From GCA-002708315 sp964460905 (GTDB lineage Bacteria > Bacteroidota > Bacteroidia > Bacteroidales > F082): 64,000 bases of DNA. Each line of letters begins with the position of its first letter. The first letter of the stretch is position 1. The stretch is from the NCBI GenBank assembly GCA_964460905.1, contig CAYWRM010000018.1, positions 19,399 through 83,398 on the forward strand. Direction: 5' to 3'. This document shows positions 1 to 9,338 of the stretch, piece by piece. A program made the translations under genes and the position numbers. The notes beneath the pieces are model-generated. The model had not been told where the DNA came from. It did not search any database and saw only the letters and a program-made list of their open reading frames with translations.

Positions 1-2
1 CG

Positions 3-473
3 GTTACCATTATAAATGAATTTACTTCAGATACAAATTACATTATTACTGCAACTGCAGATGACCCAACTACAGAAATTCAGGATGGGTTTATTACTGG
101 TAATGAAATAATTTTTCGGTACTGGGATTCAAATGAGACTATAGAAATCATCCTTATCTCTGATACATACAGTCCTACATATAATGATGATTATCAACCA
201 CAAGGTACTGCTTTGGTAGAAATGGAAGGGTTTAGCTACGAAACCTGGACAGGAACTGTAAGTACAGATTGGAATAATGTAGCAAACTGGAATTTTGGGC
301 GTGTGCCAAGTTTATTGTTCGATGTACTGATACCTACTAACCCAGCCGGCAGTTATTTCCCAACAATAACAGATATGGATGCAAAATGTGAAAACCTTAT
401 AATAGAAGAAAATGCAATTATTACTATAACTGGTAAATTAACTTTAGGATATACAGGACCACCATCTAATTAG
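3..473 (+). CDS. Secreted repeat protein, C-terminal part (5' end outside window)
   Basis: The frame is open from the left edge of the window to the TAG at 471-473, so only the last 156 residues or so are visible. The end carries the pattern W-T-G-x-x-S-T-D-W-N-N-x-x-N-W near residue 80 of the visible part, a short beta module common in large secreted Bacteroidota proteins. The protein stops inside what looks like the next beta unit, and no T9SS sorting domain (the PNPF-type motif) is visible. It is either a truncated member or a protein with another export route. Function is not assignable. Confidence 0.6.
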   Translation, partial: VTIINEFTSDTNYIITATADDPTTEIQDGFITGNEIIFRYWDSNETIEIILISDTYSPTYNDDYQPQGTALVEMEGFSYETWTGTVSTDWNNVANWNFGRVPSLLFDVLIPTNPAGSYFPTITDMDAKCENLIIEENAIITITGKLTLGYTGPPSN

Positions 474-646
474 AAATAAAAATATTTATGATAAAAAATC
501 AAAAGGTAGGAAATTTTGGTTTATCTGCTTATGTATTTGCAAAAGCAGTTTAGGCAACTAAGCCCTGACCGTTAGGAAGGGGCGCAGTAGCCATTCCTAG
601 CAATTGACCATAGAAATAATAATAACCATTTGAAAATAGCAATACC
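474..646. other. Intergenic leader before the first protease
   Basis: This 173-base gap contains a GC-richer patch at about 555-605 in which TAGGAA and TTCCTA can pair. The last 25 bases before the ATG at 647 closely match the bases before the ATG at 5083 (CCATTTGA, AATA, CAATA in the same order). That shows the leader was copied along with the gene when the protease array expanded. No clear promoter is visible. Confidence 0.4.
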
Positions 647-3600
647 ATGAAAATATTATTCTACATATTTATTCTAATTTTATTAGGATCTAGTGTACTC
701 GTTGCCCAATCCAACTTCAATAACGTACATTACCTCGATCCATACAACCCAGAATATGTTAAAGGTGAAGTACTAATTAAATTCAAGGATGAAGCACAAG
801 TAAACAAAAGCATAAAAAGTGGTGTTGCAAAAACTGGCCTTTCTTCTGTAGATAAAGTTCTGGAACCTTATCAAACCGAAGCAATTGTAAAAGTTTTCAA
901 AGAAACCCGTGAGCAACGACAAAGAAAAACCAATAAGACCATCCATGATTTTAAAGGAAACGAAATAGAAGTACCTGCATTATTCAATATATACAAGCTA
1001 AAATTCGATACAATATGGGATGTAAAACAATTGGTTGAAGAACTTAAAAAAGATACTACTGTGGATTTTGCAGAACCTAATTACTTAGTTTACACTATGG
1101 AAATATTGGAAAGTAGAATATTACCAAAACATTCTTCACTACCCAACCCTAATATTACTCCACAAAACAGTATCATCGTCCCGGACGATCCTTTATACAG
1201 CCAACAATACGGAATAATTACAACCCAGATCAATCAGGTATGGGATACTATTACAGGTGATTCAACTCAGGTCATTGCAATACTTGATACTGGTGTGGAT
1301 TGGTTGCATCCTGACCTTTCCGAAAACATTTGGAATAATAATGATGAGATTGCCGGCAATGGAATTGATGATGACAATAACGGGAAAATAGATGATATAC
1401 GCGGATGGGATTTTATCAATAACGATAACAACCCTATGGACAATAACAGCCATGGAACCCATGTAGCAGGAATTGCTGCAGCAAGAGGAAATAATGGAAT
1501 AGGAATAGCCGGTGTAAATTGGTATGCCAAAATAATACCGATAAAAGTTTTTCCGGGAAGTGGCTCTTCAAATGCCGCTACAATTTCATCAGGTATTGTT
1601 TATGCATCAGATAATGGAGCTACAGTATTAAATATGAGCTTTGGGGGTTACGGAAGATCGTTTACAATGGAAAATGCTCTACAAAATGCATATTTAACTG
1701 CTGATCTTGTTGCCAGCGCAGGAAATAATAGTAATAGTATTTATTCAATCGACCCTTTTAATCCAACCACTTTTTACCCGTCTGCATTGTCTTATGTCTT
1801 AGGTGTTGAGGCTAGTGCAGGATTTTCAAACTATGATCCTGACGGACCTATTTTATCGACTTTTCCTGAAAACTTTAACTATGAATTAACTGCTCCAGGT
1901 TCAGGAATAATAAGTACTGCACTTAATGGAACATATAAATCAATGAGTGGGACTTCAATGTCCGCACCTTTGGTATCAGGAGCAGTTTCATTATATCGTG
2001 CCCATTTTCCCAATGTTTCAGATGAGAAACTATGGGGTGATTTTATTCATACTTCCATGAGTTATATACAAGTTTATGATGCTTTTAACCCAACCAATAT
2101 GCATCCAGTTTTTGATTTGAGTGATTATACTATTGAGGATACATTGTCAGGAAATGATCAGGATGGACAGGCAGATGCGGGAGAACTTATCCAGATATAT
2201 ACGACCATCAGAAATACATGGGGATATGCAGACAGTGTTTATGCATTATTATCCCACAGTATCTATAGCGACACAAGCGATCTAAATTTAGTTCATGACT
2301 CAGTATTTTTTGGTAGCCTGAGCACTTATGGATCACTGTCGAATTTATCCGAACCTTTTTTAATCCGCATTGATTCAAATTGTTTTAATAACAGAAATAT
2401 TACCATGAATGTAACAATGAGAAATGCGGGAGATGCAGTTTCTTATACTCAAGAAATAGATTTTGTAATTTATAATGGCGAAGAGTTATCAGGAATTTTA
2501 ACCAGTGATACAACGCTTACGCCTGACAAACTTTGGCTCATTAACAATAGCGTAAGAGTAAGTACAGGTGTAACTCTTACTATTCTGCCGGGTACACATT
2601 TAGAAATAAATGCTCAAATAGATAATAGAGGGACTATCAATGCTGCCGGAACACTTGATAGTATTATTGTAATTAAAGGTACATTAAATGGAAATGGTAT
2701 TTTTAAATACATTGATTTTGATTTAAATGAGGGATCTATGTCTGTTAATTCAAACATTGAGCGGTGTAATATAATAAATGGAGGCCGAATAGAGGCAAAT
2801 AAAATATCATATAGCACTTTGAGAAATTGTGGAATTATTTGGGTTAATTATTTTTCATTTGGCAATACAGATTCTATTGTTTCTACAAGTGTTTATAATT
2901 CTTGCTCAGATGAACTAGGAGGAGGTTTTTTTGATCAATGTCTTTTTGATAATATTGTATGTGGTCTAGGTTCAGGGGTATATACCAATTGTGTGTTCAA
3001 CGATTTTACTAATATTTATGTTTATCTTTATCCAAATTCCCCTAATTTATGGTCACCTAATTTTTTAATACAGTCAAATTATGATCTCCATCATAAGAAT
3101 AGTTTTTTAAATAATAATCAAGAATTCATTTTTGTAAAGACTTCAGGTTCTGACAATTATCAAGATTTCTCAAATCATTATTGGGGAACAACCGATAGTG
3201 CTAAAATTACATCAAAGTATTATGATTTTTGGGATGATGCTACAATTCCTAAATTAGTTGTTAACCCAATATTGACAATGCCATCTGATTCTTGTCCAGG
3301 TCATGTGTGGAAGGTACTTGTAAATGGCAAGGATGCACAGGATGAAATAGTTGATCCGGTTGGAGTAGGTCTTCAAAAATTTGAAGTATTTTTTAATAGG
3401 GTAATGGACACCACTACCACACCTATGTTATCTTTTGGGGTTCGTAGCCCATTTCTTCAAAACATAGTTGATAATTCAGACTCATGGTCTATAGATAAGA
3501 AGTCTTGGACGGCTTACTATAATGTTGATTTGTTCACAGGAGATGGTGAACAAACTATTAGGGTTGCTGATGCTCAGGATTCAATTGGAAACGAGATTAT

Positions 3601-4804
3601 TGTTGAAGATAAGAGGTTTACCTTTATAATTCAGGCAGCAGGAGTACAATCTGTAAATTTTATCGCTACAGCTGGAATTGGAAAAGTTGAACTGGAATGG
3701 AATAGTACAGGTCTGTTAGACTTTCTTGGATTTAATATGTACCGATACATGAATATAACAGATACTACATTTTCAAATCCTATTGTAATTAATACATCCT
3801 TAATAATTGATACGATTTACAATGATTTTAATATTATTCCTGATTCAACATACCATTATTACTATAAGATTGTTGATACAGATCTTCAGGAATCAGACTC
3901 TTCAAATATTGTAACAGCAACTCCATTCGATGCCGCCAATGGCGATGCCAATGGTGATTTAGCGGTAAACGTGTTAGATATAACAACTATTGTTTCCTAT
4001 ATGCTCAACCAAAGCCCTAATCCTTTCTTATTTGATGCAGCTGATGTAAACTACGATGATGAAATTAATGTACTGGATATTATTGGTTTGGTTCAATTAA
4101 TAAACGGAAAGAAAAGCTCAACTACGCAACCTTTGCCTGAAATAAGTAATGAAAGAGCATACTATTATTTCGATGATAATAAGGTTGGGTTTGAAAGTAA
4201 GGGAAATGTTGCTGCGTTGCAGTTTAGGTTAAAAGTTAAAAGTAAAAAGTTAATGGTTAAAAGTAATCTTGATGATTTGAAGATATTTTCAATTGCAAAG
4301 GGATTTGAGTTTGCATATTGTGTAGTAGGGGATGAGATTATAGGCATTCTTTATAGTTTAAGTGGTAGAGAGATGCCTGAAGGATTAACAGACTTATTCA
4401 GATTTGAGGGTATTGATATAAATGATATTGAAATAACCGAAATATATGGAGGAGACCTGAGGGGTAATTATATACTGGTTCTTAAAAAAGGAACCAATTC
4501 AGTTGTGTTTGCGACGGATGCTGAATTACAAGTTAGTCCAAATCCATTTTCATACTCAACACAAATAAACTACACAGTACAAGAAAGTGGTATTGCAGAA
4601 ATTAACTTGTTTGATTTGAACGGAACAGAGATTGGCAAGCTTCAAAACTCTTTCCAAAATGCAGGTAAACATAGCCTTAATTGGAATGGAACTAACGATA
4701 AAGGGCAGCTACTCAAATCAGGTATTTATTTGCTTCAGCTAAAAGTAAAATCGATATCGGGTAATTATTACAATAAGGAAATTAAAGTTGTACTAACAAA
4801 GTAA
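647..4804 (+). CDS. S8 protease 1 with dockerin and T9SS sorting domain
   Basis: This is a secreted subtilisin-family serine protease of 1385 residues. Visible parts in order: signal peptide (about 1-20, ending VAQS); a propeptide like those of fervidolysin-type proteases (about 35-150, starting near NPEYVKGEV); the S8 domain (about 195-460) with Asp214 (DTGVDW), His269 (SHGTHVAG) and Ser437 (GTSMSAP); an acidic calcium-type insert between Asp and His; an Ig-like part; a beta-helix-like region (about 609-845, ending at YWGTTD); an Ig-like region; an FN3-like region (about 1000-1090); a two-loop type I dockerin (Asp1100-Asp1111 and Asp1133-Asp1144); a linker module; and a T9SS type A domain (about 1290-1385, starting PNPF). 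It is the first of five tandem paralogues. The family call is firm; the substrate is unknown. Confidence 0.92.
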   Translation: MKILFYIFILILLGSSVLVAQSNFNNVHYLDPYNPEYVKGEVLIKFKDEAQVNKSIKSGVAKTGLSSVDKVLEPYQTEAIVKVFKETREQRQRKTNKTIHDFKGNEIEVPALFNIYKLKFDTIWDVKQLVEELKKDTTVDFAEPNYLVYTMEILESRILPKHSSLPNPNITPQNSIIVPDDPLYSQQYGIITTQINQVWDTITGDSTQVIAILDTGVDWLHPDLSENIWNNNDEIAGNGIDDDNNGKIDDIRGWDFINNDNNPMDNNSHGTHVAGIAAARGNNGIGIAGVNWYAKIIPIKVFPGSGSSNAATISSGIVYASDNGATVLNMSFGGYGRSFTMENALQNAYLTADLVASAGNNSNSIYSIDPFNPTTFYPSALSYVLGVEASAGFSNYDPDGPILSTFPENFNYELTAPGSGIISTALNGTYKSMSGTSMSAPLVSGAVSLYRAHFPNVSDEKLWGDFIHTSMSYIQVYDAFNPTNMHPVFDLSDYTIEDTLSGNDQDGQADAGELIQIYTTIRNTWGYADSVYALLSHSIYSDTSDLNLVHDSVFFGSLSTYGSLSNLSEPFLIRIDSNCFNNRNITMNVTMRNAGDAVSYTQEIDFVIYNGEELSGILTSDTTLTPDKLWLINNSVRVSTGVTLTILPGTHLEINAQIDNRGTINAAGTLDSIIVIKGTLNGNGIFKYIDFDLNEGSMSVNSNIERCNIINGGRIEANKISYSTLRNCGIIWVNYFSFGNTDSIVSTSVYNSCSDELGGGFFDQCLFDNIVCGLGSGVYTNCVFNDFTNIYVYLYPNSPNLWSPNFLIQSNYDLHHKNSFLNNNQEFIFVKTSGSDNYQDFSNHYWGTTDSAKITSKYYDFWDDATIPKLVVNPILTMPSDSCPGHVWKVLVNGKDAQDEIVDPVGVGLQKFEVFFNRVMDTTTTPMLSFGVRSPFLQNIVDNSDSWSIDKKSWTAYYNVDLFTGDGEQTIRVADAQDSIGNEIIVEDKRFTFIIQAAGVQSVNFIATAGIGKVELEWNSTGLLDFLGFNMYRYMNITDTTFSNPIVINTSLIIDTIYNDFNIIPDSTYHYYYKIVDTDLQESDSSNIVTATPFDAANGDANGDLAVNVLDITTIVSYMLNQSPNPFLFDAADVNYDDEINVLDIIGLVQLINGKKSSTTQPLPEISNERAYYYFDDNKVGFESKGNVAALQFRLKVKSKKLMVKSNLDDLKIFSIAKGFEFAYCVVGDEIIGILYSLSGREMPEGLTDLFRFEGIDINDIEITEIYGGDLRGNYILVLKKGTNSVVFATDAELQVSPNPFSYSTQINYTVQESGIAEINLFDLNGTEIGKLQNSFQNAGKHSLNWNGTNDKGQLLKSGIYLLQLKVKSISGNYYNKEIKVVLTK

Positions 4805-4855
4805 AGGGTTGTGAGAATAATTCGAGAAAATAGTAGACTGACGAAAAACAAGACT

Positions 4856-4970
4856 GTCATATTGAAGAAAGCTTTCCCGATTTTTCATCGGGATTGCAAC
4901 GAAATATCTCCTGAGAACTGTCCTGCTGCTCTGGAGATTTCTCTCCGCCTTAGGCGGATTCGAAACGACA
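4856..4970. repeat. Dispersed hairpin repeat, copy 1 (degenerate)
   Basis: This sequence of the GTCAT...GAGATTTCTC...CGAAACGAC type lies between proteases 1 and 2. It contains an inner stem (CCCGAT/ATCGGG at about 4877-4894) and a CCGCCT/AGGCGG stem at 4945-4957. Two fragments of its right end (CGAAATGACAACAAG and AACGACAAC) recur at about 4999-5030. Related copies lie at five other places in the window. Confidence 0.7.
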
Positions 4971-5082
4971 ACAAGGTCTGTGGAGTTTCTACTTTCAGCC
5001 GAAATGACAACAAGAATTCTAAAACGACAACATATCAAATATTTAAAAAGAAAAATAATAGCCATTTGAGAATAACAATATC

Positions 5083-8000
5083 ATGAAAACAATATTCCAC
5101 GTATTTTTTTTATTTTTATTAGAATCTAGTGTTGTACTCAACGCCCAGTCCAACTTCCATAGCATACACTATCTAGATCCACATAACCCTGAATATGTTA
5201 AGGGTGAGGTGTTGGTTAAGTTTAAGGATGAGGTTAATGTTGAGAGCTCAATTAAAAGTGGTATTGCCAGAACGGGAATATCATCTGTTGACAAGATATT
5301 GGAGCCTTACCAAGCTGAAGCAGTTGAAAAAGTGTTTAAAGAAACCCGTGAACAACAAAACAGAAAAACTACTAAAACAATCCGTGATTTTAAAGGAAAT
5401 GAAATAGAAGTACATGCATTATTCAATATTTACAAACTAAGTTTTGACACAATATGGGATATAGAACAGATTGTAGAAGAGCTGTCAAAAGATCGCAATG
5501 TTGAATTCGTAGAACCTAATTACATGGTTTATACCATGGAAGTATTGGAAAAAGGTGAAATCATAGATGTACAACCTAAATTATTACCAGTTCCTATTCC
5601 TGAAAATCCTCCAAATAGAAACACCATACCAAATGATCCATTATACGGTCAGCAATGGTATTTAAATGCAATAAACGCTCCTGCAGCATGGGACAGCGTA
5701 ACAGGCGATACTACCCAAATAATAGCCATCATAGACACAGGTGTTGACTGGGATCACCCTGATCTTGATGATAACATCTGGACCAATTGGAATGAAATCC
5801 CCGACAATGGAATCGATGACGATAACAATGGTTATATCGATGACACACGCGGCTGGGACTACATAAACAACGATAACGATCCCAACGACGACAACTCACA
5901 TGGAACTCATGTTGCAGGGATTGCAGCTGCTGAAGGAAACAATGAGATTGGTATTTGTGGAGTAGACTGGAATGCTAGAATTATGCCGGTAAAAATGTTA
6001 CAAAGCTCAGGAGCCGGTAGCTCAAGCAATCTTGCCCTTGGTATCATGTATGCTTTTGAAAATGGCGCAACTGTAATTAACATGAGCCTGGGTAGCTATG
6101 CTGAATCACTTACTGTAAAATCTGCCCTTGAAAATGCATATTCAACTGCAGTTTTGGTTGCATCAGCGGGAAATGATGATAGATGCCTTTGTCCTGAATG
6201 TATTGGTTGCGGTAATATGTATCCTGCCTGTTATCCATTTGTCATAGGTGTGCAAGCTTCAAATGAAAGTGGTGGTTATACTAGTTTTACAAATGTGGAT
6301 CTCTCTGGCCCCATAATATCTGAACACTCAGAAGGTTTTAATTATGAAATATTTGCACCTGGTCAAAACATCTTAAGTACTATACCTTTTGGTAGTTATC
6401 GGTCTTATAATGGTACATCTATGTCTTCAGCAGTTATTTCAGGTTCTGTGGCTTTAATTTTAGACTATTTACCTGATGTTCCAAATGAAGAAATATTTGC
6501 CAGACTCATTCAGGGATCAAATAATGGTAAAATTAATATATATGGAAGTTTAACTTGTACACTTGTTCCTGAACTTCACTTTATCAACTATACCTTATTG
6601 GATACAATTGCCGGTTGTGATAATGATGAAGTACCCGATGCTGGTGAAACAATTCAAATTTTCCCAACAGTAAAAAATACAGGGGGTGAGGTGTATAATG
6701 TTACTTGTGTTTTTAGATTAAGCAATTCTCTGGATTCTTCAAAGATAAATGTGATTGATAGCATTTCTGTTATTGGTAATATATCTACTTATGCTACTTT
6801 ATCAGGTGACTCAGACCCAATATTTTTAGAAATTGATAGTGCAGTTGCCCATAATTGTAAAATTCCCTTTGAAATAAAAATATACGGGGACAATACTACA
6901 CCTTTTTTCTACTCAGATTCCCTTGTAATTCAAAATGCTGAAGAACTCTCAGGTGTATTAGATTCTACTTATATTCTTAAAGCTGATAAACTATGGTTGG
7001 TTGCACAAAGTTTTAGAATTACAAATAATGGTGTTCTAAATATTAACCCAGGTGCAGAATTAATTCTCGAGCAACCTTTTGTAAATGATGGATTTATTAG
7101 TGGATTAGGTAAGAACGATAGTATAATTGAAATTTATGGACCAGGTGCAATAATTGGCAATGGAAACTTAATTTTTAATTATACTAATTTTGATGGGCAA
7201 ACTAGTCAATTAAGTTGCTTTAAATTTACTACTGGTGAATTCAACCATTGTATTTTTGAAAATTTTAAAAATGCAAATTATGGATTATTAGAAGGTAACG
7301 TAGATATTAAGGATTGTATAATAAGAGATTGCAGGATAGCATGGATTAGGGTGTCAGGAAGTATATACAGATCCAATATATATAACATTGATATTTATTA
7401 TCATCCTTATGAATTATTTACCTCTTCAAATGTAATATTTAAGTATAATAATTTTTCAGATATAACAGGTATCTTATTTAGTGCAATACCATCACCATAT
7501 ACTAATTTAATTGAAAATAATTTAATTTATCGTAATGATATACACCCCTACATTGGAAACTCATATTTATATAAAGCCACAAGTGATTTATATTTTGAAT
7601 ACTTACCCACCATGTATTGGGGAACCACAAAAGACGAAAAAATAAATACATATATATATGATTTTTGGAAAGATCCAAGTCTTGCTATGGTATATTTTAA
7701 TCCCAAAATGAATCAACCATCTGACTCATCCCATGGAATTGTTTGGAAAGTTGAAATTAATGGCATTGATCCACAAGATGAACAGTTAGATCCGATTGGT
7801 TCTGGAATAGCTAAATTTGATGTTTATTTTAACCGCCCAATGGATACTGCTTATACTCCGCTTCTTACATTTGGAGCATGGGAACCTTATACTCAATGTA
7901 TTGTTGAAGATTCTGCCTCTTGGAATTCTGATTCAACAATTTGGACCGCACATTATGATATTGTGCTCGAAACAGGAGATGGCATCAATGTTTTAACGGT

Positions 8001-9279
8001 AAGCGGAGCGAATGATACTGAAGGTTTTGAAATCCCACCTGAGAAAAATGGAAGATTCCAATTTATTATTCAGGCAGCATCCTCAGCATCCATAAATTTC
8101 ATTGCAACTGCAGGCATAGAAAAAGTATCCGTTGAGTGGCCACCAGCCGATACACCCGATGTTTTAGGGTATAACCTCTATCGCTTTTATCACTTAACAG
8201 ATTCCACTAATAGTGATACACTAAGAATTAATACAGAGTTAATTATAGATACAATATATACGGATTATAATATTGTTCCTGGTACTACTTATTATTACAC
8301 ATTTAAAATACTGGGCACTGATATGCAGGAAAGTGATTATTCCAAAATTGCCTCTGCCACACCATTCTCTACAGCAAATGGTGATGCAAATTGTGATCTA
8401 TCAGTAAATGTATTAGACATCACTACCATTGTTTCATATATGCTCAACCAGAACCCTACTCCTTTCCTATTTACTGCCGCAGATGTCAATAATGATAACA
8501 AGATTAATATACTGGATATCATAGGATTGGTACAGCTTATTTCAGGAACAAAGTCATGTCCATTATCAGCATTAGTAGCTCTCAGTGATAGACCAGCTTA
8601 TTATGAAATTAAAAATGATAAATTAGAAATTGCAAATGAGGGTAATGTTGCTGGATTACAGTTTGTTATAGAAGATAAAAAACAAAAGGACAAAGATAAA
8701 ATTCGCACCACCAGCCACCAACCACCAATCACCAACATGCAAGCGTTAAGAATCTTCAGCCTACAAAAAGGCTTCGAATTTGCTTATGCAGTTTTGGATG
8801 ATCACATTCTCGGAATCCTATACAGTTTTACGGCTAAAGAACTCCCTGCCGGCGATATCGAACTATTCCGCATCGAAGGAATGGATAGTAATAATTTGGA
8901 AATTACTGAGATATTCGGAGGGAACCTGGATGGTGATTATGTACCAATATTAAAGAAGGGAACTCAGCTCAATGTTCTGGCTACTGATGATAATATCCTG
9001 AGTGTTCAACCTAATCCTTTTACCGGGTCGACAATTATCGGTTGGCAGTTGACAGATGATGCTATTATGGATATTACAATATACAATTTTAAAGGTCATA
9101 AACTGAAGCAGATAACGAATGGTTATTATCAAAGCGGGAGTCATCAAATAAACTGGAATGGCAAGGATGAGAAAAATAATGAGCTTCCTGCAGGTATATA
9201 TATATGTCATATAGAAGTGATAATGAATAATGGAAATATTGCAAAAACGCAAGATGTGAAAATAGTATTGGTTAAATAA
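5083..9279 (+). CDS. S8 protease 2 with dockerin and T9SS sorting domain
   Basis: This second paralogue has 1398 residues. The signal peptide (about 1-22) and propeptide are very close to proteases 1 and 5. The catalytic residues are Asp218, His273 and Ser446. After the catalytic Ser the usual GTSMAxP is GTSMSSA, so the conserved proline is alanine. Just after the oxyanion-hole AGND motif is a cysteine cluster absent from the other four (Cys368, Cys370, Cys373, Cys376). The beta-helix-like part ends at YWGTTK near 846. Dockerin loops begin at Asp1101 and Asp1134. The linker before the sorting domain contains a Lys/Asp-rich stretch followed by a Pro/His/Thr-rich one, both encoded by low-complexity DNA. 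The T9SS domain starts near 1306. It is predicted to be secreted and probably active, since all three catalytic residues are present. Confidence 0.92.
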   Translation: MKTIFHVFFLFLLESSVVLNAQSNFHSIHYLDPHNPEYVKGEVLVKFKDEVNVESSIKSGIARTGISSVDKILEPYQAEAVEKVFKETREQQNRKTTKTIRDFKGNEIEVHALFNIYKLSFDTIWDIEQIVEELSKDRNVEFVEPNYMVYTMEVLEKGEIIDVQPKLLPVPIPENPPNRNTIPNDPLYGQQWYLNAINAPAAWDSVTGDTTQIIAIIDTGVDWDHPDLDDNIWTNWNEIPDNGIDDDNNGYIDDTRGWDYINNDNDPNDDNSHGTHVAGIAAAEGNNEIGICGVDWNARIMPVKMLQSSGAGSSSNLALGIMYAFENGATVINMSLGSYAESLTVKSALENAYSTAVLVASAGNDDRCLCPECIGCGNMYPACYPFVIGVQASNESGGYTSFTNVDLSGPIISEHSEGFNYEIFAPGQNILSTIPFGSYRSYNGTSMSSAVISGSVALILDYLPDVPNEEIFARLIQGSNNGKINIYGSLTCTLVPELHFINYTLLDTIAGCDNDEVPDAGETIQIFPTVKNTGGEVYNVTCVFRLSNSLDSSKINVIDSISVIGNISTYATLSGDSDPIFLEIDSAVAHNCKIPFEIKIYGDNTTPFFYSDSLVIQNAEELSGVLDSTYILKADKLWLVAQSFRITNNGVLNINPGAELILEQPFVNDGFISGLGKNDSIIEIYGPGAIIGNGNLIFNYTNFDGQTSQLSCFKFTTGEFNHCIFENFKNANYGLLEGNVDIKDCIIRDCRIAWIRVSGSIYRSNIYNIDIYYHPYELFTSSNVIFKYNNFSDITGILFSAIPSPYTNLIENNLIYRNDIHPYIGNSYLYKATSDLYFEYLPTMYWGTTKDEKINTYIYDFWKDPSLAMVYFNPKMNQPSDSSHGIVWKVEINGIDPQDEQLDPIGSGIAKFDVYFNRPMDTAYTPLLTFGAWEPYTQCIVEDSASWNSDSTIWTAHYDIVLETGDGINVLTVSGANDTEGFEIPPEKNGRFQFIIQAASSASINFIATAGIEKVSVEWPPADTPDVLGYNLYRFYHLTDSTNSDTLRINTELIIDTIYTDYNIVPGTTYYYTFKILGTDMQESDYSKIASATPFSTANGDANCDLSVNVLDITTIVSYMLNQNPTPFLFTAADVNNDNKINILDIIGLVQLISGTKSCPLSALVALSDRPAYYEIKNDKLEIANEGNVAGLQFVIEDKKQKDKDKIRTTSHQPPITNMQALRIFSLQKGFEFAYAVLDDHILGILYSFTAKELPAGDIELFRIEGMDSNNLEITEIFGGNLDGDYVPILKKGTQLNVLATDDNILSVQPNPFTGSTIIGWQLTDDAIMDITIYNFKGHKLKQITNGYYQSGSHQINWNGKDEKNNELPAGIYICHIEVIMNNGNIAKTQDVKIVLVK

Positions 9280-9338
9280 TAAAATCAAAGTGATGTGTAA
9301 TGCGTGACTTTGATGTGAATTAGTCAAATAATATAACA

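Noticed and set aside
1262..1530. Minus-strand frames inside the protease catalytic domains (also near 9906, 13822 and 18339)
   Set aside because: They are antisense shadows of the conserved Asp-to-His segment, which recurs in each paralogue.
4811..5086. Small frames across the gap between proteases 1 and 2
   Set aside because: They only translate the dispersed hairpin repeat, which tends to stay open in several frames.
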